Shown here: piece after piece, positions 46,501 through 57,670 of the stretch
Numbering within the stretch: the stretch's first letter is position 1
Layout: every line of letters begins with the position of its first letter
Assembly: GCA_026545765.1 (NCBI GenBank)
Contig: CM048843.1
Location: 21,387,646 to 21,451,645, forward strand
Length of the DNA stretch: 64,000 nucleotides
Origin: Plantago major
Taxonomy: Eukaryota; Streptophyta; Magnoliopsida; Lamiales; Plantaginaceae
Direction: 5' to 3'
Translations under genes and position numbers: made by a program
Notes under the pieces: generated by a model
What the model was told of the DNA's origin: nothing
Seen by the model: the letters and a program-made list of their open reading frames with translations, nothing else
Database searches by the model: none

Positions 46501-48769
46501 AGGAATTTTCCTTAACAGCATTTTTCTTACAGGAACTGAATCAGGGTAAACTGCTAAAAGATTTTTAACCTGCAAAAAATTAGATTCTGTTAATAATAAT
46601 ATGACCCTGCAATGCCAAGTCAATAATCAACATACCAGAGGAATATAACAATCCGTTTTTTAGCATAAAGATAAGCTTACCAATATGAGCCCGATAATAT
46701 TGTCTTTATATTTATGGTAAATAGGAACTCTACTGTGACCCATTGTCATTATTTCATTCAATGTTTCCCTGTCAGGATTAAAGACTGGAGTTAAAGGGTC
46801 TGAAAATCATAAATGAACAGTGTAGGCAGTGATAACTAGAGTTAATAGTTGTAGATAACCCACAAATTAAGAGTGTCATCCAGATCAAGGGAAAATGCCT
46901 TTGCAATTGGAGTCATGGCATCTTTTGCAGTCTTTTCGGTTAATTCGAGCGCCCCAGCAATAATTGTCGTCTCATCATGCGTTAAATCCCCACCTTTTCC
47001 AGCCTATATCACATGATGGCATGCCAAGTTAAGCATTACAAAAGTTAACCAAACAACATAATTCACTATACTTTGCTGAATGATTTATATTATTATAAGA
47101 CAACAGGAAACATACCTCGTTCCCATGGAAATCCATATAAGTTTTCAGCTCTGCTCTACGTAATAACGCTGCATGCCCCTTCCCTAGCATCCAGTCAAGA
47201 ACCTGAAAGAATAAGAAAGAGAATAATTTCCCAATCCACTTTGTACCAACTGGTAATGATAAGATAAATAATTCACAAATTCATCAACTTCTATATTAGA
47301 AAATGCGAGGAGTAAAACAAATGAAATTTATAGCTGGAAGGTTAATCAGTTCTCATAAATGCAAATGCCTAACATAAAAACGATGTAACTTACCTTACTA
47401 ATTGGATAGGCAACAGGAAAGAATAACCAAAGAAGCAGACGGACAAAGGGTGCTGTGTTTGCTCCCACTGTTAATCCATGGCGAGTACATATTGCTTGAG
47501 GTATTATCTGCAAAGATATTTGCACGGAAGAGTTTTATATGTAGATTATAGAAGCAAAAAATAATTCAACATTTTCAGTATAGGTGAGGATTAACAACCT
47601 CACCGAACATGAGGATAAGTGTGACAGATATCAGAATTGCTGCCCATGGAGGCACAAGCTTGTCCAAAAATATAGGGAGTGACTGCAAGCAAACGAGAGT
47701 CGGTAAATTTTAAGATCCATGCAGTAATCGAACAGAACAGATAAATGAGATCAAGTATTCTACATACCTCCATTGCCAAAGAATTTCCGATCAATAGTGT
47801 GCAAAGCAAAAGATGCTGATTCTTCACCACCGGAAGTATTTTAGCTGCCAAAAAAGCAATGTTGTTATTACTCTCATTCTCCAGTATTGGAAGTAAAGCC
47901 AATATAAATCATGAAATAAATCATGCGCGGCGCTTTTATTACAACATGTAGCATTATCATGACGAGCAATAATAGGAAAACGGAAATTTGGAGAAATAAA
48001 GTTACAGCAACATATAACATCGCTACGAAGAACTGTGCTGCTCAGCCTGTTCCCTGAAAACCAGACCAAGTCCAAATTCTAGCACTTCTTCATATTAATT
48101 ACCGTTCCTTAAATTCAAGCCACCAATTCCTACACTTTGCCCTATTCTCTTCTTCCAAAGAAACTAATAAAAAAGGAAATTAGGATCAACTTAAAATCTA
48201 AAGATCATGCTGGAAACAGATACAACCTAATCAGCAAGTCATTCGCTCGGTAATCATAAGCAATCAACCTACAGCACTACACAGGCCCTTTTCCACTTCA
48301 ATCTCTGCCTTGTGATAAAATGCAAAATTAACCCTTTTAGATGCTTTCTCCATCTGAAACTCACCCCTCCAAATGATCAACAAAAACAATTCCAAGAAAC
48401 AGCAAAATGAAATAAAGCTCAAGTTAAACTCAACTAAATCAAACAAAACAGCTACTAATCAAGCAAAATTACAACTCAATAGAAAAGACTATTTCATTCA
48501 CACCACCAACTCACAAGCAACCAAGATTTCTTTCACCCAACTGATCAAGCAAAATTCCACAAGAAAAAAGGGGAAGTAAAAATTACAGTACAGGCATGTA
48601 AACGATCCTTTGGACTGCCAGATTTGCTGAGAACCTCAAGGTCTACAAGACCCAGAGACATCAATCCAAGAGTAAGACCAGCCATGAGCCCAGCAAAAAG
48701 TACAAGCCCAAAAATAATTGCCACGAACAGAAAAAACTTGGTTTCGCAGCACGGTAAATCATCAGCCAT
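43592..48769 (-). CDS. DUF21/CNNM-type membrane protein with CBS domains, 12 exons, 477 aa
   Basis: Member of the plant DUF21 + CBS-pair family (At4g33700-like), relatives of CNNM/CorC Mg2+ transport proteins. Exons (minus): 48769-48592, 47844-47768, 47682-47599, 47507-47394, 47202-47116, 47003-46864, 46768-46681, 46569-46499, 46012-45891, 44667-44384, 43945-43899, 43733-43592. All boundaries are GT-AG, phases agree, total 1434 nt. The DUF21 domain spans about residues 10-185 with four membrane segments and the [20 protein letters not shown] motif (29-48). CBS motifs follow (MTPIAKAF at 210, GHSRVPIY at 237, GHSHIAVV near 297, [13 protein letters not shown] near 401). The tail is Pro/Ser/Gln-rich. 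The start was chosen as the ATG opening [13 protein letters not shown], where family similarity begins, although the frame is open further upstream. Exon 10 uses an acceptor lacking a pyrimidine tract. No break seen. Confidence 0.92.
44691..44963. mobile_element. Stowaway MITE in intron 9 of the DUF21/CBS gene
   Basis: Ends CTACCTTCGTCCCATGAATC and CTCCCTCCGTCCCGTGAATC (right, reverse complement), TA at 44689-44690 and 44964-44965. 273 bp. Its nearer end lies about 21 bp from the acceptor of exon 10. Confidence 0.9.
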
Positions 48770-49340
48770 GGGACTAGATGAGGAAGAAAAGAAGCTTTTT
48801 TGGTACAAGCTAAAAAGGAGCTGTTTTTTTTTGAAAGAAAATCTTGCAGATTGTGCGTGTGCTTCTGTCTTTATTCGTTTATATATACAATTGGGGTTCA
48901 ATCAATGGTGTTGATGGAATCACAGTGGATGTGGATGGTGTTGATGATAGTAGTTGGCTTGGCTCAGTGTTGTGCTGAGCTGGTGTTCTTTTTTTCATTT
49001 CAGGAATATCCGTCACTTCATTCTTGGAACGAGAAGTGGATGGGAGTTAATAAAAATGTGACCGAAATTGTAACACCTGCCACTTTGAACCCACGTGGCT
49101 ACTTTTAAACTACTTAGTTTGCTCGGGTGATTACTATGTTTTAAAAGCCGGAGATTGAGTGGCACCTAAAAAAGGTTCAATGGATCGGATGGATTCAGGA
49201 TAAATGGTATGATGTCATTTTAATATATATATATAAAATGATCAACAAAATGAATAACTAATAAATAGAACAAATATAGATTTTATGTTTGATTTGCATT
49301 ATAAAGTGTAAACTCAATGGAAAACTCAAAATCATAACAA
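48770..49340. other. Upstream region of the DUF21/CBS gene
   Basis: Contains the 5' leader and presumably the promoter. On the minus strand a TATATATAAACGAATAAAG stretch near 48876-48894 could serve as a TATA box, about 110 bp before the start codon. Beyond it nothing specific is recognised. Confidence 0.4.
48877..48892 (-). promoter_or_regulatory. Candidate TATA box of the DUF21/CBS gene
   Basis: The minus strand reads TGTATATATAAACGAA about 110-120 bp upstream of the ATG at 48769. Spacing is plausible for a short plant 5' leader. Confidence 0.4.
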
Positions 49341-49353
49341 TTAACTAGTACCT

Positions 49354-49452
49354 CTCAATGGAAAGAATTTTAAGGTTTTTTTTTATCTCTCAATGGAAAG
49401 AATTTTAAGGTTTTTTTTTATCTCTCAATGGAAAGAATTTTAAGGTTTTTTT
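49354..49452. repeat. Tandem repeat, three units of about 35 bp
   Basis: Unit CTCTCAATGGAAAGAATTTT followed by AAGGTTTTTTTTTAT, three nearly identical copies, then a poly-T/poly-A palindromic stretch. Confidence 0.95.
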
Positions 49453-49639
49453 TTTAAAAAAAAACCCTTAATTAAAAAAAAAAAGCCCCAGGCCCTCACG
49501 ACTCGACTAGAAGGAAAAAAAAAATTGTCTTAGACTTTTTTTCTTTGTGCCTGTATTTTTTATTCTTGAACTATATAAATTAAATATATTTTTTATTTAA
49601 TACTTTTCTTCCTAAATTCGCACATGACGGGGTTTAGAT

Positions 49640-50330
49640 GCAAAAAAAAAAGACCCAACCCGGTTTTGGGCCGAGTTTGCCGGTTTTTTAGCCCTATTTG
49701 GGCCGTTCCATACCGGTTTAGCGGTCTGACCGGTCGGACCCGAATTTTAAAACATAGGGTGATTATATGATGGCCTCACTATAAATGCAATTAAACAAAA
49801 CACAATTGGTTCTTATGAATGTATATTCGAAATGAAATGTACACTTTGTTGACATGAGTAGCTCTTTCAACACATTTAAGCTCTCTAAAACTTTGAAGCA
49901 TTACATTCACATCCAACTTGAAATGTGCAATGTCCTTGTAGCAACTTGTCCGGACCAACCGTCCACCCCTTGTGGGTGGGTTGGCTCGGCGCTGATAACA
50001 TTTGGACCGACACGGTTACTCCTGAACTGACATCCGCATTTTGTCATCACTCATGTACGCAGTGGAAGACTTTTCAATTGATCACCCATTATAATATTAG
50101 TTCAGAGCAAGCACGCATAATTGTGGAGTTCTTATGGATGGATCTCAAAAAAGAAAGGTGCACATTTTAAGTATCAGTAGCGTTCTCAATTCATTTAACA
50201 TCTCTGAATCTTTGTTGTGTTACATAAATTGTTGAGTTAATAATCTAATTCCAACTTATATGTAAAGTTTAAAGTAAAATCCACTTGACATTATTTGTAA
50301 CATTATGGGACATTCTAGACGTTGGTCCTG
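49640..50330. other. Unidentified stretch
   Basis: 49640-49760 is rich in GGGCC and CCGGTTT blocks (GGCCGTTCCATACCGGTTTA), as in some plant MITEs. 49925-50170 has an 81-codon plus-strand open frame resembling no family I recognise. No splice or promoter signals support it. Confidence 0.3.
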
Positions 50331-50334
50331 TTTA

Positions 50335-51152
50335 GCAGAACTAGTTCATAAGTTAGCTGATCAACTAAGGCTCTGTTCTTTTCAACTGAAATTTACTGAA
50401 CTGAACTGAACTGAATGGAACTGAACTGAAACTGAAACTAACTGAACTGAACTGAAGAAATTATTGTGTAATAATAATAACAATTATATGATGGTATATA
50501 TAATCACAATTAAAAAAATATATTATTTTTGTCATATTTCTCACATTCTTCCTACTCTTTTTTCTGTCACTTTACATTTTTATTTATTATTGTATAACAA
50601 ACTTTAAAACCAACCACGTGGAAAACAATATGAGAATGATAACTTGATTAAAACCGAATTTTAATCGTTGTATAAACTGTCTTTGTCTAGTTTTGCAACA
50701 TGATATCAATGTCCAAGGTGGAGTGGATAATGATTTATTGAACTCGACAAGGAAAGAAACGATGAACAGGATGCGCAAGGAGATAACATTGAGAATTTGG
50801 CGCTCTATTCCAGGCAATATAGAGCCCGAGGAAGATAATATAGAGTTCGAAGAAGATAATATAGAGTCCGAGGAAGATAATATGGAGGAATAAATGCCAT
50901 TTTTCAATATTTGTGATATATAATATTATTTTTATAAAGTTTGGTCCGACTTTTGGTTTGGTTTAACTTGTTTTGGAGTTTTTGAACATGTAAATTTTTT
51001 GTTAGTTCAAATTGTAACTATACTCTTTATTTCATTGATCTACTAAAAGTCGTATTAAAAAGAAAGAAAGAAAAAAAAGTTGCAAATAACTCAATTGGAT
51101 AAATTTTCTTATTTTCCTCGTACAAAAGATCGGGTGTGTAAATAAATGATAA

Positions 51153-51204
<52 letters not shown>

Positions 51205-51405
51205 ACAACAACAACAATAATAATAATATGAATTTAATGAATTGAACTGAAGACGAGCTGAACTGAACTGAACTGAAAGAGTTTTCAGTTGAAAAGAACA
51301 GGTAGCTAGCTGATTAGGTGGTTGTTTAAGTAGGTGATAAACTAATGATTTTAACGTAGATGTTTAACAAATTAGCTCATAAGCTAGTTGGTATTTTGTA
51401 AAATG
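50335..51405. repeat. Possible palindromic hAT MITE hosting the Harbinger derivative
   Basis: Left arm ACTAGTTCATAAGTTAGCTG then ATCAACTAA, right arm TTAGCTCATAAGCTAGTTGG near 51374. The arms are imperfect complements and flank the element at 50369-51300. Short and AT-rich, so tentative. Confidence 0.4.
50369..51300. mobile_element. Internally deleted PIF/Harbinger derivative
   Basis: The left about 150-190 bp and the right about 600 bp are nearly identical to the element at 27687-29375, including the 3' end of the transposase frame (from LQHDINVQGG to the acidic EEDNIE tail and stop) and the compound ATT/AAC microsatellite (51152-51232). Most of the transposase is deleted. 50557-50693 has no match in the longer copy and may be a piece the longer copy lost. 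The last few bases of the right terminal repeat are missing. Confidence 0.9.
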
Positions 51406-51421
51406 ACATATAATTAGGACA

Positions 51422-51615
51422 TTGCTCTTATTTTTATTTAATTTTAAATTTTCTCATCGTATTATTAGTCTATATGGAGTATTTTTATCCGTTGCTAAGT
51501 CCGTCGCTAAGAACTTAGTGACGCTAAACACCTGTTTTTTTGTAAGGACATCACTCTTATTTTTATTTAATTTTAAATTTTCTCATCGTATTATTAGTCT
51601 ATATGGAGTATTTTT
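51422..51615. repeat. Direct duplication, about 70 bp, period about 127 bp
   Basis: CTCTTATTTTTATTTAATTT through CTATATGGAGTATTTTT appears at about 51425-51487 and 51551-51614 with almost no differences. Recent by its identity. Confidence 0.95.
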
Positions 51616-52079
51616 TTAAATAATAGTACATCACATTTTATTCAAATATATACTCAATGTACTTTTTACCGGCACTTTAATAACATCATTAAAAATTATC
51701 AGAAGTTAGAAAGAAATTTTTGTGAGCATTCTAACTTAATAAGAAAAAAAATCGGTAATGTATGTATAATATACATGTGTGCATTTTAGAGAAAGGCGAA
51801 TGAATTAAAAAGAGACAATTATAATAACAATTGATTTTTTTTCTATTTTATTTAATTTTAGGTCAGGTACATTTGCGGAATGAAAATATAAAAAGGGGAT
51901 TTTCTTTTTTAAAAAACTATTTTGGTTAAGAAAGTATAGTATAAGGCCTGATTTTCCATTAGATATGGAAAGGCCGGTTTTTTTTAAAGTAAACTTCATG
52001 TCGGTTTCTCCAATTGTAGGAAAAACTCGGTCACCCTATAAAAACCACTAAATCACAATCCAAACCCTAAAAACACTAA

Positions 52080-52466
52080 ATGGCTGGCAGATCTCAAAAA
52101 CCCCAAAACTACCACCACCACTACGCCGGCTGTTCACAACCACCACACTACGCCCCCGCCTGTTCACCACCACACACTTCTCCATCGCCACCGTCGTCGC
52201 CTCCGCCACTCCCGGAATCTGACGCCAACTGTCGCCTTTCCTCAATCGATTCACAGATCGGGAATCGAAATGGTCAAGGGCGGAGAGAGAGGAGTAGGCG
52301 GCAGAGGAGAGGAGGGAGCGGCAGTGTCGGCGAGGGGAGGAGAGCTTGTAAATCGCCGTCGCCGCGGACTATCGCCCCCGATGCCTCGATCGCAGCTGGA
52401 CAGTTTCGAGTCCTTTTAATTTTGTTCTCTTCCTCCTCCACTACTAAAAGCTTCCGATTTTGCTAA
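52080..52466 (+). CDS. Hypothetical protein inside the MULE, 128 aa
   Basis: Open frame starting MAGRSQKPQN about 42 bp after a TATA-like CTATAAAAACC. The N-terminus is His/Pro/Ser-rich (PPHTSPSPPSSPPPLPE), the middle Arg/Gly-rich (QGRRERSRRQRRGGSGS). No domain recognised. G+C is much higher than in the flanking AT-rich MULE, which fits a host 5' exon captured by the transposon, but low complexity makes a chance frame possible. Confidence 0.35.
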   Translation: MAGRSQKPQNYHHHYAGCSQPPHYAPACSPPHTSPSPPSSPPPLPESDANCRLSSIDSQIGNRNGQGRRERSRRQRRGGSGSVGEGRRACKSPSPRTIAPDASIAAGQFRVLLILFSSSSTTKSFRFC

Positions 52467-52715
52467 ATCAAGGCGATTTGGAATATGTCGATCCTGTTCG
52501 AACTGGTTACTAGTTGTACGTTTTGGTAATATCAAGCTTCTCCTCCACCCTACACCGATGCCTCGATCGCTTCTCCACTTTTCACCGCCAGGAGGTCGGC
52601 CGCGTGGGTAGTGGGGGAGATCGATGAGTGTCGCACTGCGGTATCAGATTTGGGTGATGATGTAATCGGGGATTTTAGCTTTGGGGGGGGAGGTAATGAT
52701 GTATGTATGTTATTG

Positions 52716-53845
52716 CACTGCAAGAATTTTCGGTTTCTAAATAGCGACGAATCGCTACTTTTAGCGACGGATTGAGCAATTTGCTCAATCCGTCTCTAAA
52801 TAGGGACAGATTAACTATCCGTCACTAATTAGAGACAGATAAATTTATCCGTCGCTAATTAAGTTGACCCACAAAAAAAAAAAAAAAGAAATAAAATTTA
52901 GCGACTGATAGATTTATCCGTCGCTAAAACCCTAATATACCCAGATCCAGCCTCATTCCACCGTCATCATTCTTCCACCACCACCATCTCCCTTCTCCTC
53001 CAACACCATCTCCCTTCCTCCACCACCTCTCCTTCCACCACCACTACCGGCCTTCCTCTCCTCCACCACCACCCGCCTTCCACCTCCACCACCACTGCCT
53101 CCCTCTCCTCCACCACCGCCCCCTTCCACCACCACTACCCGTCCTCCACCACCACCCGCACACCTCTCCTCCACCACCACTGCCTCCACCACTACTGCCA
53201 CCACCCGCCGTCCACCACCACCACCACCACCGTCCACTCCTTCCTCCAACCAGATCCGACGTCCAAGATTCGTCCAAGATCTGACAGTTTTTTAAAATTT
53301 TTTTCTTATTAATTTTATAATTTCTTCTTTGTATTAATTATTAAATGTTGTATATTGTATTATTGAATAATGAATATTGAATATTGTATGAAATTTTCGA
53401 TTTATATAATTATTGAATATTCGTATATAATTGTCGGTTTATCCATATTGAATATTTGTATAAAATTGTCGGTTTATCCGTATTGAATATTCATATAAAA
53501 TTGTCGGTTTATCCGTATTGAACAAAATTATCGGTTTATCCATATTGAATATTCGAATAAAATTTCCGATTAAAAAAAAAATTCGATATAAAATTGCAGA
53601 TTTTTAAAAAAAATTAATTTTTAGCGATGGATAGTTATCCGTCGCTAAATCCTAAGTGCACAGTCAACGGAATTAACCGTCGCTAATCCGTTGCGAATTA
53701 GAGACGGATTGTCTATCCGTCTCTAAAAGCTTTGCGACGCCCGTTTTAGAGACGGGCGTCCTATCCGTCGCTATGGATTTAGCGACGAATCGGGAGGCTT
53801 TTAGCGACGGATAAATCTGTCACTAAAAGCCTGTTTTTTGTAGCG
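52716..53845. mobile_element. Non-autonomous CACTA (En/Spm) element nested in the MULE
   Basis: Starts CACTGCAAGAATTTTC and ends (reverse complement) CGCTACAAAAAACAGG. A 3-bp target duplication TTG sits at 52713-52715 and 53846-53848. Subterminal regions carry many copies of TTTAGCGACGGAT/ATCCGTCGCTAA in both orientations, as in plant CACTA elements. The middle holds a CCACCACC-rich stretch (52975-53235) and a run of TTGTCGGTTTATCCGTATTG units (53415-53560). No transposase. The outermost C/CACT bases differ slightly at the right end. Confidence 0.85.
53415..53560. repeat. Short tandem repeat inside the CACTA element
   Basis: About four imperfect units of TAAAATTGTCGGTTTATCCG followed by TATTGAATATTCG. 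Confidence 0.8.
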
Positions 53846-53934
53846 TTGTAAGATTTTTGATGTGAATTTGTGAGATATAAGATTTATCTTTGTATATGTA
53901 ATATTTATCTTATATCTGTGATTTTTTATGTTGT

Positions 53935-54345
53935 GTATGTGAGTTTTACATTATTGTTGTGTCTATGAGTTTTATAACCGGGAGAATTAATTGTGAAAAA
54001 TTAATGTTGTGTCTGTGAGTTTTTATAACTGGAGGAATAATGTTATAACTGTGGGAATTAATGTTGTGTCTGTGAGGTTTTATAACTTGGGGAATTAATG
54101 TTGTGTCTGTGAATTTTAATGTTGTGTCTGTGAGTTTTTATAACTGGGGAATTAATGTTGTGTCTGTGAATTTTAATGTTATGTCTGTGAATTAATATTG
54201 TGTCTGTGAGTTTTTATAACTGGGGAAATTAATGTTGTGTATATGAGTTTTTATAACTGGAGGAATTAATGTTGTGTCTGAATTATTATAACTGGGGGAA
54301 TTAATGTTGTGTGTGTGAGTTTTTTATAACTGGGAGAATTAAACC
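53935..54345. repeat. Minisatellite in the right part of the MULE
   Basis: Imperfect units combining GAATTAATGTTGTGTCTGTG and AGTTTTTATAACTGGGG, about 35-60 bp each and about ten in number. It occupies the same relative place (before the right terminal repeat) as the GTTTTAAG array in the MULE relatives at 23.1 and 57.9 kb. Confidence 0.9.
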
Positions 54346-54589
54346 GCTGACCTCGCATTGGTTTAACCGCGCATTGGTCTGATTGCTGACTGTGAGGAAC
54401 TTAAAAAACTGGTCTTTCTTATTCCTAATGGAAAAGCAGGTCTTTTCCTATACTTTGTGATTTTGGTTAGCTTCTCAACCAGCTACCTGATTTAAGAAGC
54501 TACGCGGTAACGAGCTTTTTATTAGTTAATGGGCAAAGAAGCTCCTGGAGCTAAAAGCTAGTGCTAAACATTGCCGTTAATACTAAATA

Positions 54590-55320
54590 TAATTACCTAT
54601 GGTTCCCCTTAAATTTGGCTCAATTACAAATTTATCCCTAGATTGGCAACAATTACAGATAGGTCCAAATCCCCATTTTTGAGTTGACCAAACAAAAAAT
54701 AAAGGAAAATTAAATTAAATGGACTCAGTTGCAATTTAAAAGTTTCATTTTATTACATACTTGACTCTAATATTTTATAACTTACAAAAATAACACAAAA
54801 TATTTTTAAACAATCCCCGAAACTTATTAATTAACATAAATAACCCACCCAACTTCTTCCCCACCACCAACACCACCCACCACTGCCGGAAAAGGAGCTT
54901 TCCACCATGGAAGCTTGGAAGTTACAGATCTTCCATGGCGGAAGCTTCCGCCATGGAAGCAGTGGTGGTGTGGTGGTGGCGTGGTGGTGTGGTAGTTTTG
55001 GTGGTGGTGTGGCAGTGTTGGTGGTGGGGAAGAAGATGGGTGGTGGAGAAGAGGGTTAAAATTTTAATAATTAAAATTTTTGGGGATCTAATTATAAAAA
55101 TTGAAAAACTATTAGGGCTTATTTTGTAATAAACTAAAACTAATATAATTATGAAATTATAAAGAAAAGAAAAAATAGGAGAAAAGTTGACTTTTGGGGC
55201 TGGTTGTAATTGTTGAATTTGACCTTTGTAAAAAATGGGTCTATCTGTAATTTGAGCCAATCCGGGGGTGAATATGAAATGAGAGTCAATTTAAGGGCAG
55301 TATCTGTAATTTTCCATAGA
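54590..55320. mobile_element. Foldback-type element (long inverted repeat)
   Basis: The left arm (GGCTCAATTACAAATTTATC, ATTACAGATAGGTCCAAATC, 54610-54680) pairs with the right arm (reverse complement GGCTCAAATTACAGATAGAC, 55200-55260), and pairing continues inward through CCACCACC/GGTGGTGG stretches to a perfect 30-bp palindrome at 54930-54959 around GGCGGAAGCTTCCGCC. About 730 bp. Non-coding. Confidence 0.75.
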
Positions 55321-55434
55321 AATTTCTACCATACAATTATGATTTATGACAAAATGGAGATATGTTGAATCTAAAACGACACATGTTCTGATTAAATTTA
55401 ATTAATTTTAGATATTGAGTTTAATTACATTACA

Positions 55435-55640
55435 AGGAGCAAGTCTGAGACAGTTATCTAAATACGAACCTATATTATCAAGAAAATCATCGATATTATT
55501 AATTAAAATACTTATATTCTCAACATTGGTATTTTTCATATTATAGCAAGACTTATTTCATTACAACATAAATATTTTAATTAATAACATGGATAATTTC
55601 ATTGATAACTTACCGTCTCTCATGAGATTTTGTGCATATA
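55435..55640. repeat. MITE related to the 'GAGACGG' family, copy e
   Basis: Ends AAGTCTGAGACAGTTATC and (reverse complement) ACAAAATCTCATGAGAGACG. The interior is AT-rich and only loosely like copies a-c. Confidence 0.5.
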
Positions 55641-55699
55641 CATTCACTTATTTGCCCAACCCAATTTAATTTTTTAGCCCACAAAATATTGTATTTAGA

Positions 55700-56200
55700 C
55701 TCATAAACACTATATAAACTAGTATTAATCCGTGGCGATGTCACGATATAATTTACCTTTTTTAATAAATAGAAAGTGGAGTACAAAATAAATTAATCGA
55801 GAAAATAATAAAGTCAAACTCCCTTGTAAACAACGTTGGTTGTTGTGTCGGTGGACAATCCTTATTCATCCAATACTATATCACCGAGCTTTTTTTTATG
55901 ATAACTAAAGAAAAAAAAGGGATATGCTTTTAAAATGTGTAGAATTTCAACCCGAACACGTTCAGGACCCGACGGGTTGATAACATATAGTATTATTTTA
56001 TATTGTGTCATTTGTCTACACTTGACCCGTAATGAGTAACTTACTTTTTCTTTTTTTTTAATTGCATCCCTTAAACCCGAACAAAAAATAAAATAATGCA
56101 ATTAGCATAATTGGTTCCCAACATCCCCGGGTGGTATGACCCACATACACAATTATTATTTTACAAACATAATTTCACATAGAGAGCGTAATTCTATCAT
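55700..56200. repeat. Dispersed repeat family A, copy 4 (partial)
   Basis: Opens TAGTATTAATCCGTGGCGAT then GTCACGATATAATTTACC. Then come AAATTAATCGAGAAAATAAT, GTAAACAACGTTGGTTG, GACCCGACGGGTTGATAAC and CCCCGGGTGGTATGA, all in the order of copies 1-3. Confidence 0.7.
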
Positions 56201-56447
56201 GAATACCCTAAATTATTTTCTCATAAATTCAATCTAAATTATAACAAAACATACGTTGATTATTAAGGTGCCCTGTTTAATTGATATACTCTATCTATTA
56301 CAGATTTACAGTCAACTTGGTTCTTTAAATGAAATACTAGTTTAGTTGGTGTCCCTGTCATCTACTCACTTTTGGCTCAATTAACATTAACCCCATAGTA
56401 GAGGTCCACCGTAGCTCACACACTACCTTGGCTATTGAATTCCATCT

Positions 56448-56560
56448 TCACCTTCATCTTCTAAACTAAAACAAAGGGGAAAAAATGGCATCATCGGGAG
56501 AGTACCTTCCATCTTCTAAACTAAAACAAAAGGGAAAAAAATGGCATCATTAATGGAGAG
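56448..56560. repeat. Tandem duplication of about 53 bp
   Basis: CATCTTCTAAACTAAAACAAA through ATGGCATCAT occurs twice. No reading frame of useful length follows either ATG. Confidence 0.8.
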
Positions 56561-57337
56561 GTTAATAAAGCATTTCTTAATTAGAAAGTAGTTCAAAAGC
56601 AGGATGGCATGGTCGCCGGTTCAAACTCAATCAAAGAGGTACACAGTCGAGAACTTAAAAGTGACTATACCGTCCGACACAACCTCTAGAAAGTCATTGA
56701 TGGACAAAGCAAAGAGGAGCGGCAAACTATATTATAGCAGCTGGACCGACTCAAGTTTTTAGGGGCATGTGCGAATTTAATATATTTTTCCAAATAATTA
56801 AGGTGGCGAAAGAGCTATCTTATCTCAAGTCTCTCATAATGCTATTTCTAATCATATACCAAAACTAAATGAATCATTAGCATGGGAAAAAGACCTTATG
56901 AGATGCGGAGAATAAAGATAAGTAGCTATAAACCATGACTACATAAAATTTCATACTACAAATGAAACTGAATATTAAGATCTAAAAATAATTTAATGAA
57001 ATTAAAAAATAAACTGATTTATATTGTCACGTTTTTAAATATATGTTTTTCAAGTGAGAACTAATGTATCACATTAATTAAATATGAATTATTTGAGTGA
57101 GTTTTATAATACTTAACATTAAATGTGTAAATATTTTGAAATTATTTGTTTCAATTAATCCAAAATGATCATCTTTCAAAGCTTATAAATCATTATATAG
57201 AAACTAATTAAATTTTATAGAAACATACTAAAACATAAAAATTATTAAAGAATAACTTTATCACAAAGTCTCATAAGAAACGATTTTTAGTTAATTTATC
57301 TAGAAACGGGATTGTTTTACAATTTACCATTAAACAT
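56561..57337. other. AT-rich intergenic DNA
   Basis: No gene recognised. A 'GAGACGG' MITE stub lies at 57260-57285. Confidence 0.4.
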
Positions 57338-57627
57338 GGAGTAAGTATAGTAAAAGGGAAGATTTTTCCTAATTTATAGGAAAATCCGGTTTTTACAATA
57401 AAGAACCGGTCAGAAACACTACAAACCGGTTAATAGCTTTAATATAAATACCCAAATAATAATACACCCTCTCACAAAATTCACAAAACTCAATATCTTT
57501 CTCTCTCTACAAAAACCCTAGAGAGAGAAACATTCAAACCCATTTATCTCTCGCCCTTCCTCCCCCCCTCCTCCTCCCTCCGCCGGAACCGTAGCCGCCG
57601 GATCCATATCCTCCGCTGGAAATTATG

Positions 57628-57630
<3 letters not shown>

Positions 57631-57668
<38 letters not shown>
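57631..57668. repeat. CT dinucleotide microsatellite
   Basis: About 18 uninterrupted CT units in the leader-like part of the MULE relative. Confidence 0.95.

Positions 57669-57670
<2 letters not shown>

Larger units (their letters stand above)
51929..54459 (+). mobile_element. MULE (Mutator-like) element with captured-looking ORF
   Basis: Left end AGAAAGTATAGTATAAGG and right end (reverse complement) CACAAAGTATAGGAAAAG both continue into a matching CTG(A/C)TTTTCCATTAG block. An exact 10-bp target duplication ATTTTGGTTA lies at 51919-51928 and 54460-54469 (MULEs make 8-11 bp). It contains a promoter-like CTATAAAAACC near 52038, an open frame, a CACTA element and a minisatellite. No transposase, so non-autonomous. 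Confidence 0.85.

Noticed and set aside
49925-50170. 81-codon plus-strand frame
   Set aside because: No family resemblance, no promoter or splice support. Mentioned only as part of an unidentified stretch.
52953-53277. Gly/Val-rich minus-strand frames of 77-98 codons
   Set aside because: Products of a CCA/CCT triplet-rich stretch inside the CACTA element. All frames are open because of the composition.
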